Source: Rhizobium etli_C
GTDB taxonomy: Bacteria; Pseudomonadota; Alphaproteobacteria; Rhizobiales; Rhizobiaceae
Assembly: GCF_014198605.1 (NCBI RefSeq)
Contig: NZ_JACIHU010000016.1
Strand: one strand, 5' to 3'
DNA: 64,000 bases
In this document: in pieces, positions 36,840-46,506 of the stretch
How the letters are laid out: each line of letters opens with the position of its first letter
How positions within the stretch are numbered: position 1 is the stretch's first letter
The notes under the pieces: generated by a model
What the model was told of the DNA's origin: nothing
Seen by the model: the letters and a program-made list of their open reading frames with translations, nothing else
Databases searched by the model: none
Translations under genes and position numbers: made by a program

Positions 36840-37103
36840 ATGCTATTGGCGCCGGAGATGTTCGATGCACACTCGAACCTTCGCATGAGTACCGCGCTCG
36901 TCGCCAAAGTCGCCCGCATCGTCACCAAATGGTATGGCCGTCCGACAAACCAGGAGGTCTTGCCGCAGATGATCGACGATACGACCTATGCATGGCGCAC
37001 CGGCGTTTTTGAGGCAACGCGCGTTTTCCATGCGGAAGACCCGGGCGGACCAACCTTCATCGGGGGCAATTTGCGCAAGCCGGACTCCCATGGAAGACAA
37101 TAA
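36840..37103 (+). CDS. Hypothetical small protein, possible second gene of a pair
   Basis: An 87-residue frame (STALVAKVARIVTKWYGRPT; EVLPQMIDDTTYAWRTGVFE) starting 23 nt after the preceding gene. A minus-strand frame (36843-37124) covers the same DNA, but the plus-strand protein has the more natural composition. No family is recognised. Confidence 0.4.
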   Translation: MLLAPEMFDAHSNLRMSTALVAKVARIVTKWYGRPTNQEVLPQMIDDTTYAWRTGVFEATRVFHAEDPGGPTFIGGNLRKPDSHGRQ

Positions 37104-37444
37104 CTTGTCGGACGCTGGGCGCACGAGACTGAGGGACTCAGCGTTGAAGATGTGCCGACAAGCTCGGCATTAGCGATGCACCCTGTATAGCGGGCAGCGA
37201 CCGCCTTGCCATGCTTGAAGATGCCCTGAGCCGACACGCCCACAGTTGATAAAGATGTCGACTCAGTACCGCCGGCCGCTCCTCACCTTCTACCTTGCTG
37301 AGCCGCCAGCCATTGCGGCTCGTGGCAAGGATTTTTCGGACTCTTCCCGAGAATATGCACAACGCGACGCAGCGCTTGTCGACCCGCTGTTTCGTGAAGT
37401 TCGCGCTCGCCAGGAAATGGTGCGTGATGAGCCCTTTGTAAGAG
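37104..37444. other. Gap with no recognised gene
   Basis: About 340 bases between two small hypothetical genes. Overlapping short frames on both strands are not recognisable. Confidence 0.3.
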
Positions 37445-37750
37445 TCACCCTTGCGCCGGCAGTCCGAGACCTCCCCGTTCATCTGGTTCGTCGTCTGGAA
37501 TCGCAATCGATCGATGATCGACCTCCGCCCCTTCGTCGCAGGGATACACATCAAGTGGATTTGACCTGGACAGCGACCGCTCGCGCTGGAGCGCCGAATA
37601 CCGGCGGCGCATTTCACCGGACGCAATCGACCCTGCCGTCCAAAGAGCGACCAGTTCCATGAAACCCGGGTCTTCATCGATCCGGATTCCTCGCGCCTTC
37701 CAACGCGCGATGACCCGCTCGGCTATGTCCCTGCATGAATCCATTACCAC
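37445..37750 (-). CDS. Hypothetical protein, antitoxin-like composition
   Basis: A 101-residue protein (CRDIAERVIARWKARGIRID; EDPGFMELVALWTAGSIASG; EMRRRYSALQRER). The central xxFxxLxxxWxxGxIxxxEMRxRY pattern is reminiscent of VbhA-like antitoxin segments, but this is only a resemblance. Two possible starts lie two codons apart. No toxin (Fic-type) gene is next to it. It may be a rhizobial plasmid-specific protein. Confidence 0.5.
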   Translation of the reverse strand: MVMDSCRDIAERVIARWKARGIRIDEDPGFMELVALWTAGSIASGEMRRRYSALQRERSLSRSNPLDVYPCDEGAEVDHRSIAIPDDEPDERGGLGLPAQG

Positions 37751-38007
37751 TTCCCTGCCCCCTGCCCCCTGCCGCCTACGCGGTTAGATACCAAGATGGT
37801 GGGTTCTTCGCCAGTTCAAACCGTCCAATATGTCACGCCGGCCGCCCGCGATCCGTTTTCAGGAGCTTGTTAGCTGGAGCTATCGAGATCGCAGGACACA
37901 CTTTCCAGCTCTCTCCCGACCTGATGGTCCCCGTCACCATCTTTTCCGTCCATGAATAAGGTAGGCCGCCCCCGATCAGTCCAGGCGATTTAAGTGCGAG
38001 TCCGCTT

Positions 38008-38463
38008 TTACGTCGCCTTGAGGTCCGTCAGCACCTTGTCAAAAGCATCCTTGACCGGCTTTGAGATTTCCTCCACCGCCCTGCTTGAGAGCACCCGGAC
38101 TTCCTTGGCGTGCTGCAAACTTGTCTCAACCCGCTTGCGGAAAAAGGTCGACTGCTGTTCGAGGATCTGCGACGGCGAATTCGCGCCCAGCAAAGCTTGC
38201 AAATGTGAGAAGCTGGCCTCGGCGTCGGCCTGCAGTGCAGCGATCGTCTTCCACCACAATTCGTTGCCGAATAGACTTGTCGTTTCGAGGATCGGAGGCA
38301 GCATTTTCTGTGTCGCTTCAGCGCCGGACGCAAATTTCAAAAAAGCCTCTGTCACCTTCTTGTTCCCCTTTTCAACAGATGCGCCGAACTGATCTGGCAC
38401 CTTGAGCGACGATGACCCCGGGTTTTCGATCGTTTCAAAGGATCTTTCGGAAATCTTGGTCAT
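38008..38463 (-). CDS. Phasin-family protein
   Basis: A 151-residue protein (KVPDQFGASVEKGNKKVTEA; AALQADAEASFSHLQALLGA; QSTFFRKRVETSLQHAKEVR; EEISKPVKDAFDKVL). The amphipathic helix-rich layout and the FxxxxxSHLQALLGAxSPxQ region match phasins, which coat polyhydroxyalkanoate granules. GAGAAGGAAAA lies just before the ATG. It is isolated between unrelated fragments. A second, broken phasin-like frame may exist at 40887-41255. Confidence 0.85.
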   Translation of the reverse strand: MTKISERSFETIENPGSSSLKVPDQFGASVEKGNKKVTEAFLKFASGAEATQKMLPPILETTSLFGNELWWKTIAALQADAEASFSHLQALLGANSPSQILEQQSTFFRKRVETSLQHAKEVRVLSSRAVEEISKPVKDAFDKVLTDLKAT

Positions 38464-39096
38464 TGCATTTTCCTTCTCTTTGAGTTGGTTGCAAGCTGTG
38501 ACATCGGGATTGACCCTTCCGCCGGCGGATGCATGGCCGCTTGGTAGAACGCGGATCCGATGACGAACGGTCAGGTGGCCTCCGTTCCGTTCGTTTCATG
38601 AACCGGCATAATGCAGACTGCTTTCTGCCGCTTGTAACCAGGGATCAGCAAACACCATGCCAACTGCTCCGACGCGCCAAGAAGATCATTTTCTTTTATC
38701 AATGGGCGGGTTGAGGGCAGGTTGATGTGTATTTGACGGAGAGACCGGCGAACAAAACGTTCCAATCACGACAAACCTGACAAAAGTGGCGGATGCCCGA
38801 CATTTGCGAGAAATGTCGACGGTTGCGCTGGGGACAAGGGAATTCACGTGGACTTCAAATCGCGCCAAGGATCATGTGCCTGTTCGTGGCTAAGGGGCGT
38901 TACCCGGAAAATCAAAACTCGCGGAGCTCTCCGCTATTCCATATCGCGCCGCGATATCTTCGAGCGCTTCCTGAAAGACGGCCGCGTCGAAGTGGACTCC
39001 ACATGTTGAGCGGGCAATCAAGCCCCAGGCGTTAAGAAAAAATAGCCTGTTTGCTGAAGGTGACGAGGGCGCGACATACTCCTCATCTGATGATGT
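38464..39096. other. Gap upstream of the phasin gene
   Basis: About 630 bases with only short frames. It should contain the phasin promoter near 38480-38560; nothing else is recognised. Confidence 0.3.
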
Positions 39097-40187
39097 CTAT
39101 AAAAGAGGATTTTGAACCGGATCCTGAGATATCGGACGCCGGGATCGCCTGGCATCGGCTTCGCGGCGCACGGTTTCGTGTTGAAGGTCGGAAAGCTGGA
39201 TGATCCACGGCGCTCCGGTGCATAACTGGCGAGCGGGAAGGACACCGCTGCTGACCATCCGGTAGGCGGTAGCTCGACTCACCTTTAGAATGTCGGCGGC
39301 CTCGTCGAGGGTTCTCTCACCGCGTTCGGCCCGTTCACCTTCTCGATAGACGGAGATGCCGTGGATGTTGCGAAGACTGCAGACGTGGCTTCGCGTCCAG
39401 CTGGCGCCATGCCCTGTCCGCTTGCCGGATCGATTCAAGATCGCTGCGATCGACAAATCGGGCAACTGCCTCGCCAAGTTGCGAACGAGATCGACAACAT
39501 CAGCCTTAACTGCCCAGCGGGTCTGGCCGATCTTGTTTTTCTTCACCGTCATCCGGGTGTGATCGCCACCCTGCCAATGAATGACGAGCGCCAATGTGTC
39601 GTCAACGGTATCGACAATGATTTCTTTGATCAGCAGCCGAATGATCTTTTGGCGTGTCTCGATAGACGCGTCGGGACCTGTGCCATGCCTTACTATAGAT
39701 CGCTACCGAGCATCATCAATCTTGTACGGTCGTCGGCCGATAAAGCAGGCGTGTTACGGTCGGTCGAGAGCATCTCGAACTGGACCTCGAGATCACGCAA
39801 TAGGATCAGCTTCTCATTCCAGCGCCGCTCCAGTTCGCCGGCGACCAACCGATTGCCCGGATCGACAGCATCATACTGGCGGCGCGCCCTGGCAGCCTCG
39901 TATTGTGCTTGCTTGATTAAGTTCTCGAGTTGCTGTTGATTGTCGCTATGACGCTGCGTGTGCGCCTCCATTGCCCGCAAGGCCGCCTCGATTCCCGGAG
40001 GTTGCAATCGCTCGAGCACCTCCTGCGCCACGGCCCGATCGACCCGCATGCCGCCGAACCCGATACAGTTGCCGACCGCCATGGCGCCGAACGTGCCGCG
40101 ACAAACATATCGCTGCGCCGCCTTTCCCGGAGTATTGAATGTGCAATCGGCGACCGCAGCGACCGCAACGGAATAGTCAGGCAACAA
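39097..40187 (-). pseudogene. Large serine recombinase, C-terminal part, frameshifted
   Basis: The upstream piece (40187-39693) has RYVCRGTFGAMAVGNCIGFG, then a helical linker (ERRWNEKLILLRDLEVQFEM), matching the recombinase domain and coiled coil that follow the resolvase domain. The downstream piece (39594-39097) has DVVDLVRNLARQLPDLSIAA, NRSGKRTGHGASWTRSHVCS and an excisionase-like HTH (TLDEAADILKVSRATAYRMV). The two are separated by a frameshift or stop near 39640. The N-terminal catalytic serine domain is missing, so the element is dead. Confidence 0.75.
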
Positions 40188-40229
40188 AGCTTGGCGCGCA
40201 GTTCAACGAGTTTGGTTGCCGAAAGGCGC

Positions 40230-40410
40230 GGCGCAGCTACGATCTCGATCGAACTTGCCGCAGGATCAAACATCCATGCCGGAATTTGAAATGAACCACC
40301 GTGTGCCAGAATGAGCAGATAGTGAACGCCTTCGTGCTCATGGCTGCCGGTTACCAAGACGGTTTGGTCAACCAGTGGATGGAAGGGATAGGTGACCCTT
40401 GCTTCAAACG
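40230..40410 (-). pseudogene. DUF5372-like fragment
   Basis: Minus strand reads VTYPFHPLVDQTVLVTGSHE, HEGVHYLLILAHGGSFQIPA, then SSIEIVAAPRLSATKLVELR. The (V)xHPFHPLxGxxFxLV opening is the DUF5372 pattern, a small protein usually encoded next to serine recombinases of mobile elements. It lies directly upstream of the recombinase remnant on the same strand. Confidence 0.55.
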
Positions 40411-40886
40411 TCGGAAATCCGGCATTATGAACCCGGCTCGGAAGGCGGCGGCAGGACTTGGGCGACGATCGCGACGCTGCTTCAAACTGCATTTTGCCGC
40501 GCGCGGCAAAAGCACGTTTATACTGACCAGCAAACTATGCCGATTAACCGACTTTGCCAACGTTTCCGGCACCATAGCAGCCGCCTAGTCGGCATAGCTT
40601 AGGGTCTCTCCGTCGCGAAGGAGAGGACACATGAACGCAACTCAGGATCGCATCGCCCTATGCAGGAAGCTAGTCTACAGTCCACATCGGGACGACGATG
40701 CACGTGGCACTCGCTAAGCCTGTTTCGGGATCTGATCGACTGGCATGTCGGCAATGGAATACTCCGCAGGATTTAAGCGAGGTTCACGTCGACCGCTTCC
40801 CTGAGCATCGTTTCAAACACTGGAGACCCGACTCGGGCGATTGATCGGCGCTCCGCCGCTCGCCTTTGGCGTTACGGGAGAATGGC
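40411..40886. other. Gap with a very short open frame
   Basis: No clear gene. At 40631 an ATG with GGAGAGG upstream opens a 28-residue frame (MNATQDRIALCRKLVYSPHR) that stops early; it may be the start of a truncated gene. Confidence 0.3.
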
Positions 40887-41255
40887 TTAATACCGACCGC
40901 GCTTCCTATTCAGCGCAGTGAGCACGAGAAGATCGACGATGCTGGCCGGTCCCAAAAACGGGATGGCAGCTTCTAGAAGTCGATTGAACGGACCGGTCGG
41001 GACCGGCGTCCGCACGCGGTGCCCCACGGTCTGTGGGCCTCTGAATTCTGTTCTGCAGGTAAAGTCAGCCGACGCCGTCGCGTATCGCGACTTTGGAGCT
41101 CGTTGGGTTCGCTCGCCAGCCCCTTCCTCATGCGATGCGGCTCCGCCCCTTGCAAGAAACGCTCCGGCGTCCCAATACTTTTGGCTTTGCTCGACGGCGC
41201 TGTATCCCGCAGCTTCGATAGCCTTGCTCCGAAACGCTTCCTGCGGGGTCGTCAA
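40887..41255 (-). pseudogene. Possible phasin-like remnant
   Basis: The first 35 residues (TTPQEAFRSKAIEAAGYSAV, EQSQKYWDAG) and the preceding, stop-interrupted SAAETAAESLAPTDHNAAAE are helical and phasin-like. After that the frame turns Arg-rich and unconvincing. Identification is weak. Confidence 0.25.
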
Positions 41256-41376
41256 CTCCTGCAGTCAGGCGCCTTCCGCCGCTGCGTTATGATCCGTCGG
41301 AGCCAGACTTTCAGCGGCTGTTTCCGCCGCTGACTTTATGGCTGCGGACCCTCACGGTTGAACTCTCCAACCCGGA

Positions 41377-41553
41377 TTAGTGCCGGTCGAGTTCGGCTTC
41401 GACCTTCTTGCGACTGTTGCCTACGTTCTTCACGGTCTTCTTCACCGCTTCCTTGGAAATGCCTTCCTTCCGGGCTTCGTACTTCACCTCGTGATCCTGA
41501 CCACCTGCGACGCGAGCACGATCCTGGCTGCGGGCTTTGGATGTGGTTGCCAT
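41377..41553 (-). CDS. DUF3606-type small protein
   Basis: A 58-residue basic protein (MATTSKARSQDRARVAGGQD; HEVKYEARKEGISKEAVKKT; VKNVGNSRKKVEAELDRH). AGGAGG lies 8 nt before the ATG. The HEVxYEAxKxGxSxxxVKxAVKxVGxSRxKVExEL pattern is DUF3606, found in many rhizobia; its function is unknown, and a stress-related or nucleic-acid-binding role is only guessed. It is too short for most gene finders. Confidence 0.85.
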   Translation of the reverse strand: MATTSKARSQDRARVAGGQDHEVKYEARKEGISKEAVKKTVKNVGNSRKKVEAELDRH

Positions 41554-42027
41554 GGTGAGATCCTCCTAATGTCGGTCCTTACGAACGGGCGCCGATTCAA
41601 TAAGTTCCGGCCTCCGTTATGGTGAGGCGCGCTTCGGCGATGTCGCGGACGCGCTGCACATGGCCTCGGGCGAGATGGTTCACTTCGACGATGAGATCGC
41701 GCAAGGCATATCTGCGACCGCAGTTAATCAGTAGCGGACAATTCTTCCCAGGCAGTTGGTACGGCTCGTCGTGTGCCTATGAGCAAACCCATGGATTGAT
41801 TGTCATAGAAAGCAGGACTAGAACAACAGCGCTAATGCAGGAGCGCTCGGCATCCGAACGCAGAACAAGATCGCGGCGGAAGCCACGCAAGAGCGTCGTC
41901 TGCGAAGAGAAACCAAGCGGCTCGGCAGGTTGCGGCTAACCTCTGACCGAGTCGGCACCACGAAGGAGCCAACCCATCGGGGACAGATCCCCCTCAGCCG
42001 CTACATCAACGTGATTTGGAGTTTGGA

Positions 42028-42222
42028 ATGGATCAATTTGCTACCGCCGACAACACCTCCGCAGCCGCTCGTCGCCGCGAAGCCAGGATTGCGAAGGGCT
42101 ACAGCCTTGAGGACCTGGCCATCGCCACCGGACTTACGGTCGAGGAAATCGCAGCGGCCGAGGAACCCCTTCAGATCGTGCCTCAGCACCACCTCGAGCG
42201 CATTGAGCATGTGATCTCATAG
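42028..42222 (+). CDS. Small helix-turn-helix protein (XRE-like)
   Basis: A 64-residue protein (ARRREARIAKGYSLEDLAIA; TGLTVEEIAAAEE). The GYSLEDLAIATGLTVEEI segment fits the two recognition helices of an XRE-type DNA-binding fold. Start at 42028 has TGGAGTTTGGA upstream. No target is evident. Confidence 0.6.
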   Translation: MDQFATADNTSAAARRREARIAKGYSLEDLAIATGLTVEEIAAAEEPLQIVPQHHLERIEHVIS

Positions 42223-42283
42223 CTTCCGTCGCCACCGGCACGCGGTCCCGGTTTAGGGGCCGCAGTCAACCACGGAGGGCGCG

Positions 42284-42391
42284 GAACGAAAGATCGATGC
42301 TCTATGGGACGTCCTAGGCGCATTGATGCTCCGCTTCACGCCGACAGAATGCGCAAACTACTTCAGGGCTGCTGGATATGAGCCGGATTGA
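42284..42391 (+). pseudogene. IS630-family transposase C-terminal scrap
   Basis: Reads ERKIDALWDVLGALMLRFTP, TECANYFRAAGYEPD followed by a stop. This is the very end of IS630-type transposases (LWxxxGxLLDxFTPxECANYFxAAGYxP). Nothing of the catalytic domain remains. Confidence 0.8.
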
Positions 42392-42951
42392 ACAGGATTT
42401 GCTCTAGTCGATATTGCGTCCAATTGAAGTGTCATCCGCCATTTTAAGATAACTGCAGAATCACTTAAAGAGAACATGGCACCAATGATCGCACAAACAA
42501 CCGGTCCGCTTCTGCCAACCGACGCAGTTCCGATTGTCGCGATGTTCTTCTACGATATGGCGCAACTATCTGCTCGGTGGCTTAGGTAAGCCACCGCCGT
42601 TCGCGGCTTGTGGCTACTCATCCTGCCGGGCTGCGCTGTCCGTCGCGTCACGCGCCGCACCCAATCGATCGCGATGCTGATGCCAATGCGGAAGCGCTTG
42701 GACGCCGCCCGGCACCACACCCCTCCTGTATCACCGCTTCTACAACTTCTCGCGGTTATTCGAAACAGGTCTCGCCATCCAGCTCAGCCTCCTGACCGGC
42801 CAGAAGGATGAATCTGATTTGCGTCATAGGGAATCCTTCTCACGGGTCTACCTAAAATCATCCCGCTCTAAGCTTACGCGCACAACTCGCGGTTCAGCAT
42901 GAACTCGCAACATCTGTTTTACGGTGCGAGGGTCATACCTCGATGCGATCG
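42392..42951. other. Gap between IS630 scrap and LysR gene
   Basis: About 560 bases with no recognised gene; only short overlapping frames around 42608-42811. Confidence 0.35.
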
Positions 42952-43863
42952 TCAAGCAGCCCGATCTGTCAAAGCCGCGACTATCTCTTCCAATGCAAAT
43001 CTTAGGCTATCACTCAGCTTTCGATCTTTTTGCCAAACGACGACGTAGTGATATGTTGCCCCTGGCTGAAATTCGCGGAATGCAACGTCGAATTCAGCAT
43101 ATTCGCTCGCAATGATCTCGTTCGTAATCGAAACGCCGATCCCTGCCATGACATAGCCAATGTCATGGCCATTGGCGTCATATTCCACGGCGATGTCAGG
43201 AGCGGTTCCCATATATCGAAGGGCATTGACGCTCATTTGGTGAGAGGCAATTTGCGGGTCGATATCGATGATCGCCTCACTAGCAAGATCTTCGGCAGTG
43301 ACAAGCTGCTGTGCCGCAAATCGATGGTTGGCCGGAAAAAGACATACGTTGGTGGCCGAGCCGACGGGCACCCAATCAAGAATGCGCTCATCAAGAGGCA
43401 ATCGGGAGATGCCAAGATCCGAGCGGCCGTTTAACACATGATCTGCAATCTGCTCATAAGTTCCTGATTTCACCTGAACGGCGTAAGAGCGGCTTCTCTC
43501 CCGAATCCTTTTGACCACTTTCGGCAAGGTCGCGAAGGAGAAAGCGCTTGGCGCCGCGATGCCGATCATTCGCGTATCGTTGTTCCGCAGGAAGTCGATT
43601 GACGGTCCGATCCGATCAAGTCCGGCAAACGCCGCGTCGATTGTGCGTAGAAATTCCCATGCCTTGACGGTTGGCACCAGTCTGTTGTTTTCCCGGCGGA
43701 AGAGCGCGAAGCCGACAGTCTCCTCTAGCTGCTTGATGTTTTGGCTGACCGCCGGCTGGGTTATTCGCAACATCTGCGCTGCGAGCCTTTCCGAGCCGGC
43801 GCGCATAACCTCCCGCAATATTTGAAGGTGGCGGATCTTCACTCCGGAGTCGGTGACGTCCAT
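42952..43863 (-). CDS. LysR-family regulator divergent from the ABC importer
   Basis: A 303-residue protein from the ATG at 43863 (MDVTDSGVKIRHLQILREVM); an upstream ATG at 43902 adds 13 Arg-rich residues. HTH at about 12-60 (LAAQMLRITQPAVSQNIKQL, EETVGFALFRRENNRLVPT). The effector-binding domain follows (NGRSDLGISRLPLDERILDW; GHDIGYVMAGIGVSITNEII). The style resembles the OccR/NocR branch that controls opine and amino-acid uptake. It is transcribed away from the importer genes, with 212 bp between them containing palindromes, so it most likely controls that operon. Confidence 0.93.
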   Translation of the reverse strand: MDVTDSGVKIRHLQILREVMRAGSERLAAQMLRITQPAVSQNIKQLEETVGFALFRRENNRLVPTVKAWEFLRTIDAAFAGLDRIGPSIDFLRNNDTRMIGIAAPSAFSFATLPKVVKRIRERSRSYAVQVKSGTYEQIADHVLNGRSDLGISRLPLDERILDWVPVGSATNVCLFPANHRFAAQQLVTAEDLASEAIIDIDPQIASHQMSVNALRYMGTAPDIAVEYDANGHDIGYVMAGIGVSITNEIIASEYAEFDVAFREFQPGATYHYVVVWQKDRKLSDSLRFALEEIVAALTDRAA

Positions 43864-43938
43864 GGCCGGGAATCTCAATCGTGGTCGAGCGACGCGCCTC
43901 ATAAGCTGCGCTTATCAAAACTTCCTGAATCTTATAAA

Positions 43939-43970
43939 TTGACGGCGGCAAGTCAAAGTATATTTTTGAC
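43939..43970. promoter_or_regulatory. Candidate LysR operator between regulator and importer
   Basis: TTGAC-N8-GTCAA (43939-43956) overlaps GTCAAA-N7-TTTGAC (43952-43970). The second is a perfect 6-bp inverted repeat. It lies between the divergent regulator and permease genes, where LysR proteins usually bind. Confidence 0.55.
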
Positions 43971-44075
43971 ATACGCCAAACTTAGAGCGCCGGTTAAGCT
44001 AATGAATCCAATCTACCCTCGGTTAAATCTCGGCAAGCCCTTTGTATATGTCGGGAGAATACCTTTCCTATTTCG

Positions 44076-44771
44076 GTGCGCTCGCAAGAATATTGGAGAC
44101 TTGCATTGTACGCATTTGTAGATCAATTTTTATCTGGATTGAAGAACACACTTTTAGTGTTTGCCTTGAGCTGCGCTTTCGGGACCCTATTAGGTTTGCT
44201 TATTGCCGTTCTCCGCAACTCGACCCGTAAGTCGGTTTCATCGTGCATGCGGGCCTACACGGGCATCATCCGGGGTGTTCCGGAACTTCTGATCATCCTC
44301 CTGACGTATTTCGGCGGAACCGCCCTTTTGAGCGCGATTGCCGGTGGCTACATCGAGATTAATGCATTTGCGGCCGGTGTCGCGGCACTGACCGTCGTGT
44401 TCAGCGGGTACGCCGCGGAAATATTCCGTGGTGCGATCAACGCGGTTGCACCAGGCCAACGAGAGGCTGCAGCGGCGCTCGGGCTTTCGAACGCGCAGAT
44501 TTGGTTTCTGATCATCATTCCCCAGATGATCCCGATCGCTCTGCCGGCATTCTGTAACCTTTGCATCTCCTTGATAAAGGATACATCGCTGATTTCCGTC
44601 GTCGGGCTGACGGATGTCATGCGCGTCGCCTATATAGGCGCAGGCTCACTGCGCGCTCCACTCCCCTTCTATCTCGCAGCGTCTGCAATCTACCTCGCCC
44701 TCACAAGCCTGTCCCTTCTTTCGTTCCGGTTATTGGAGCGCCGCTATTCGCTCCCGGCGATGAAAGGTTGA
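44076..44771 (+). CDS. Polar amino-acid-type ABC transporter permease (HisQ-like)
   Basis: A 231-residue inner-membrane permease with about five membrane segments (NTLLVFALSCAFGTLLGLLI; ELLIILLTYFGGTALLSAIA; AAGVAALTVVFSGYAAEIFR). The cytoplasmic EAA loop reads GQREAAAALGLSNAQIWFLI. The start is a GTG at 44076; GGAGAA lies about 20 nt upstream, so the true start could differ slightly. The second permease gene starts 4 nt after its stop. Confidence 0.92.
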   Translation: MRSQEYWRLALYAFVDQFLSGLKNTLLVFALSCAFGTLLGLLIAVLRNSTRKSVSSCMRAYTGIIRGVPELLIILLTYFGGTALLSAIAGGYIEINAFAAGVAALTVVFSGYAAEIFRGAINAVAPGQREAAAALGLSNAQIWFLIIIPQMIPIALPAFCNLCISLIKDTSLISVVGLTDVMRVAYIGAGSLRAPLPFYLAASAIYLALTSLSLLSFRLLERRYSLPAMKG

Positions 44772-44775
44772 GGCA

Positions 44776-45525
44776 ATGAGCATGACCATCGCGCTTGAAG
44801 CGTTTCTCACCCTTCCCCGCGGCCTTCTTCTCACTCTGGTTCTGACATTCGCATCGCTTGCCGCAGGCTTCGCCGTCTCGGTCCCGCTCGCCTTCCTACG
44901 GGCATCATCAAATCCGTGGGCTTCCGCGCCCGTGCTGGCATATACCTATGCGTTCCGCGGCACGCCACTTCTGGTTCAGCTTTTCCTGATTTACTACGGG
45001 ATTGGCCAGCTTCCCCTCGTCCGCCAAAGCTTTCTATGGGCCGTGATGCGAGAGCCGTTCTGGTGCGCCTTCATTGCTTTCACCCTGAACAGCGCCGCCC
45101 ATACGACAGAAGTTCTGCGCGGCGGGATCCAGGCGGTCCCGCGTGGGCAGATTGAAGCGGCCAAAGCCTTGGGCCTTTCCCGTTTCCACACTGCCCGTCT
45201 TATCGTGTTCCCTTTGACCCTCAGGATCGCTCTTCCCGCCTATGCAAATGAGGTGGTTGGAATGCTGAAGGCAAGCTCCCTTGCAAGCACCATCACGCTG
45301 CTTGAGGTGACCGGGCTCGCCCGACAGCTGGTGTCGGAGACATTCGCCCCATACGAGGTCTTCATTGCCGCGGGGGCTTTCTATCTGCTGCTTACCCTCT
45401 TGATCACGCAAGGTTTCCAGATGCTGGAGACGCGTTGGACGCCGACGGCAAACCGTCCACCGCCGGCGCAACCTGTACCTCGAAGAGCGAACGGAAAGCC
45501 GCCTCTCGCCTCGGCTGAAACTTGA
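44776..45525 (+). CDS. Polar amino-acid-type ABC transporter permease (HisM-like)
   Basis: A 249-residue permease (LLLTLVLTFASLAAGFAVSV; AYTYAFRGTPLLVQLFLIYY; EAA loop PRGQIEAAKALGLSRFHTAR; NEVVGMLKASSLASTITLLE). It pairs with the preceding permease to form the heterodimeric membrane channel. The Pro-rich cytoplasmic tail (TANRPPPAQPVPRRANGKPP) is unusual. A binding-protein gene follows after 57 nt. Confidence 0.94.
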   Translation: MSMTIALEAFLTLPRGLLLTLVLTFASLAAGFAVSVPLAFLRASSNPWASAPVLAYTYAFRGTPLLVQLFLIYYGIGQLPLVRQSFLWAVMREPFWCAFIAFTLNSAAHTTEVLRGGIQAVPRGQIEAAKALGLSRFHTARLIVFPLTLRIALPAYANEVVGMLKASSLASTITLLEVTGLARQLVSETFAPYEVFIAAGAFYLLLTLLITQGFQMLETRWTPTANRPPPAQPVPRRANGKPPLASAET

Positions 45526-45582
45526 CGCCAGCCCACATCCCGGACGCCAACAATCAAACTCAGCAATGAAAGGAACATCGTC

Positions 45583-46425
45583 GTGAAACGAACACTTCTG
45601 CTTGCCCTGTCTCTTGTCGTCTGCGCCAACAACGCGGGAGCAATGGACAGGAAGACACTGACAATCGCCTCTGAAGGTGCTTCGCCGCCCTGGAATGCCA
45701 TCACCCCCCAAGGGGAGCTCGCCGGCTTTGACATCGACGTCGGCCGCGATCTTTGCCGGAGGATGAAGTTCGAGTGCACTTTCGTGCCTCAGGACTGGGA
45801 CGGAATCATACCGGCGCTCACCGTTGGAAAGTTCGATGCCATCATGTCGGGGATGGCGATAACTGAGAAGCGGAAGAAATCTATCGCTTTTTCCAAGCCC
45901 TACGCCGGAGGTTTCAACCAAGTTGTCATACGCAAAGATCTCAATCTTCCGCCCACGGATACGTTGGCCGAGCTCGACCTCACAACTATCGACCCTGAAA
46001 AGCAGGCAAAGATCGAGGAGCTTCGAGCCGCTCTCAACGGCAGAACTTTGGGCGTATTGCGATCATCGAATTCGGAAGCGGTGCTCAATGAACTGTTCGG
46101 AAAGGTCGCGACGATCAGGAGCTACGATTCCCAGGACAACATGCATCTCGATCTCGTGGCTGAGCGCATCGATGGCGGTCTTGCCGACTATTTCACCTGG
46201 AAAGCCTTCCTCGACAGCACGGATGGCGGGATTGCGACGCTCTACGGCCCGCGGCTCTCCGGTGGCCTGTGGGGCCCGGGTGTCGGCGTCGGGCTCCGGC
46301 AAGATGACGGCGAACTGGTTGCGGCATTCGATAGCGCCATCGAGGCCGCCACGAGCGACGGAACCCTGAAGCGGCTGAGCGAGCAATGGTTCAAGATCGA
46401 TGTTTCGCCGCAGACATCGAACTAG
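45583..46425 (+). CDS. Periplasmic amino-acid/opine-type binding protein
   Basis: A 280-residue protein with a signal peptide (MKRTLLLALSLVVCANNAGA, cleavage probably after A20). The SBP type 3 fold shows LTIASEGASPPWNAITPQGE, LAGFDIDVGRDLCRRMKFEC, FVPQDWDGIIPALTVGKFDA and IMSGMAITEKRKKSIAFSKP. The E-x-x-x-PPWN and GFDIDV motifs are those of lysine/arginine/ornithine/opine binding proteins. An insertion of about 20 residues (DTLAELDLTTIDPEKQAKIE) before the second lobe is slightly unusual. It delivers substrate to the two permeases upstream. Confidence 0.95.
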   Translation: MKRTLLLALSLVVCANNAGAMDRKTLTIASEGASPPWNAITPQGELAGFDIDVGRDLCRRMKFECTFVPQDWDGIIPALTVGKFDAIMSGMAITEKRKKSIAFSKPYAGGFNQVVIRKDLNLPPTDTLAELDLTTIDPEKQAKIEELRAALNGRTLGVLRSSNSEAVLNELFGKVATIRSYDSQDNMHLDLVAERIDGGLADYFTWKAFLDSTDGGIATLYGPRLSGGLWGPGVGVGLRQDDGELVAAFDSAIEAATSDGTLKRLSEQWFKIDVSPQTSN

Positions 46426-46506
46426 ACACTGGCTTTCCGACACGCATTTCCCCCGAAGCCATAGTGCGTGAGCAGTCGGCAGTCCCAAAGATCGAAGGTA
46501 GACCAT

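Noticed and set aside
45034..45921. 295-residue minus-strand frame opposite the permease and binding-protein genes
   Set aside because: It is antisense to clear ABC transporter sequence and matches no family.
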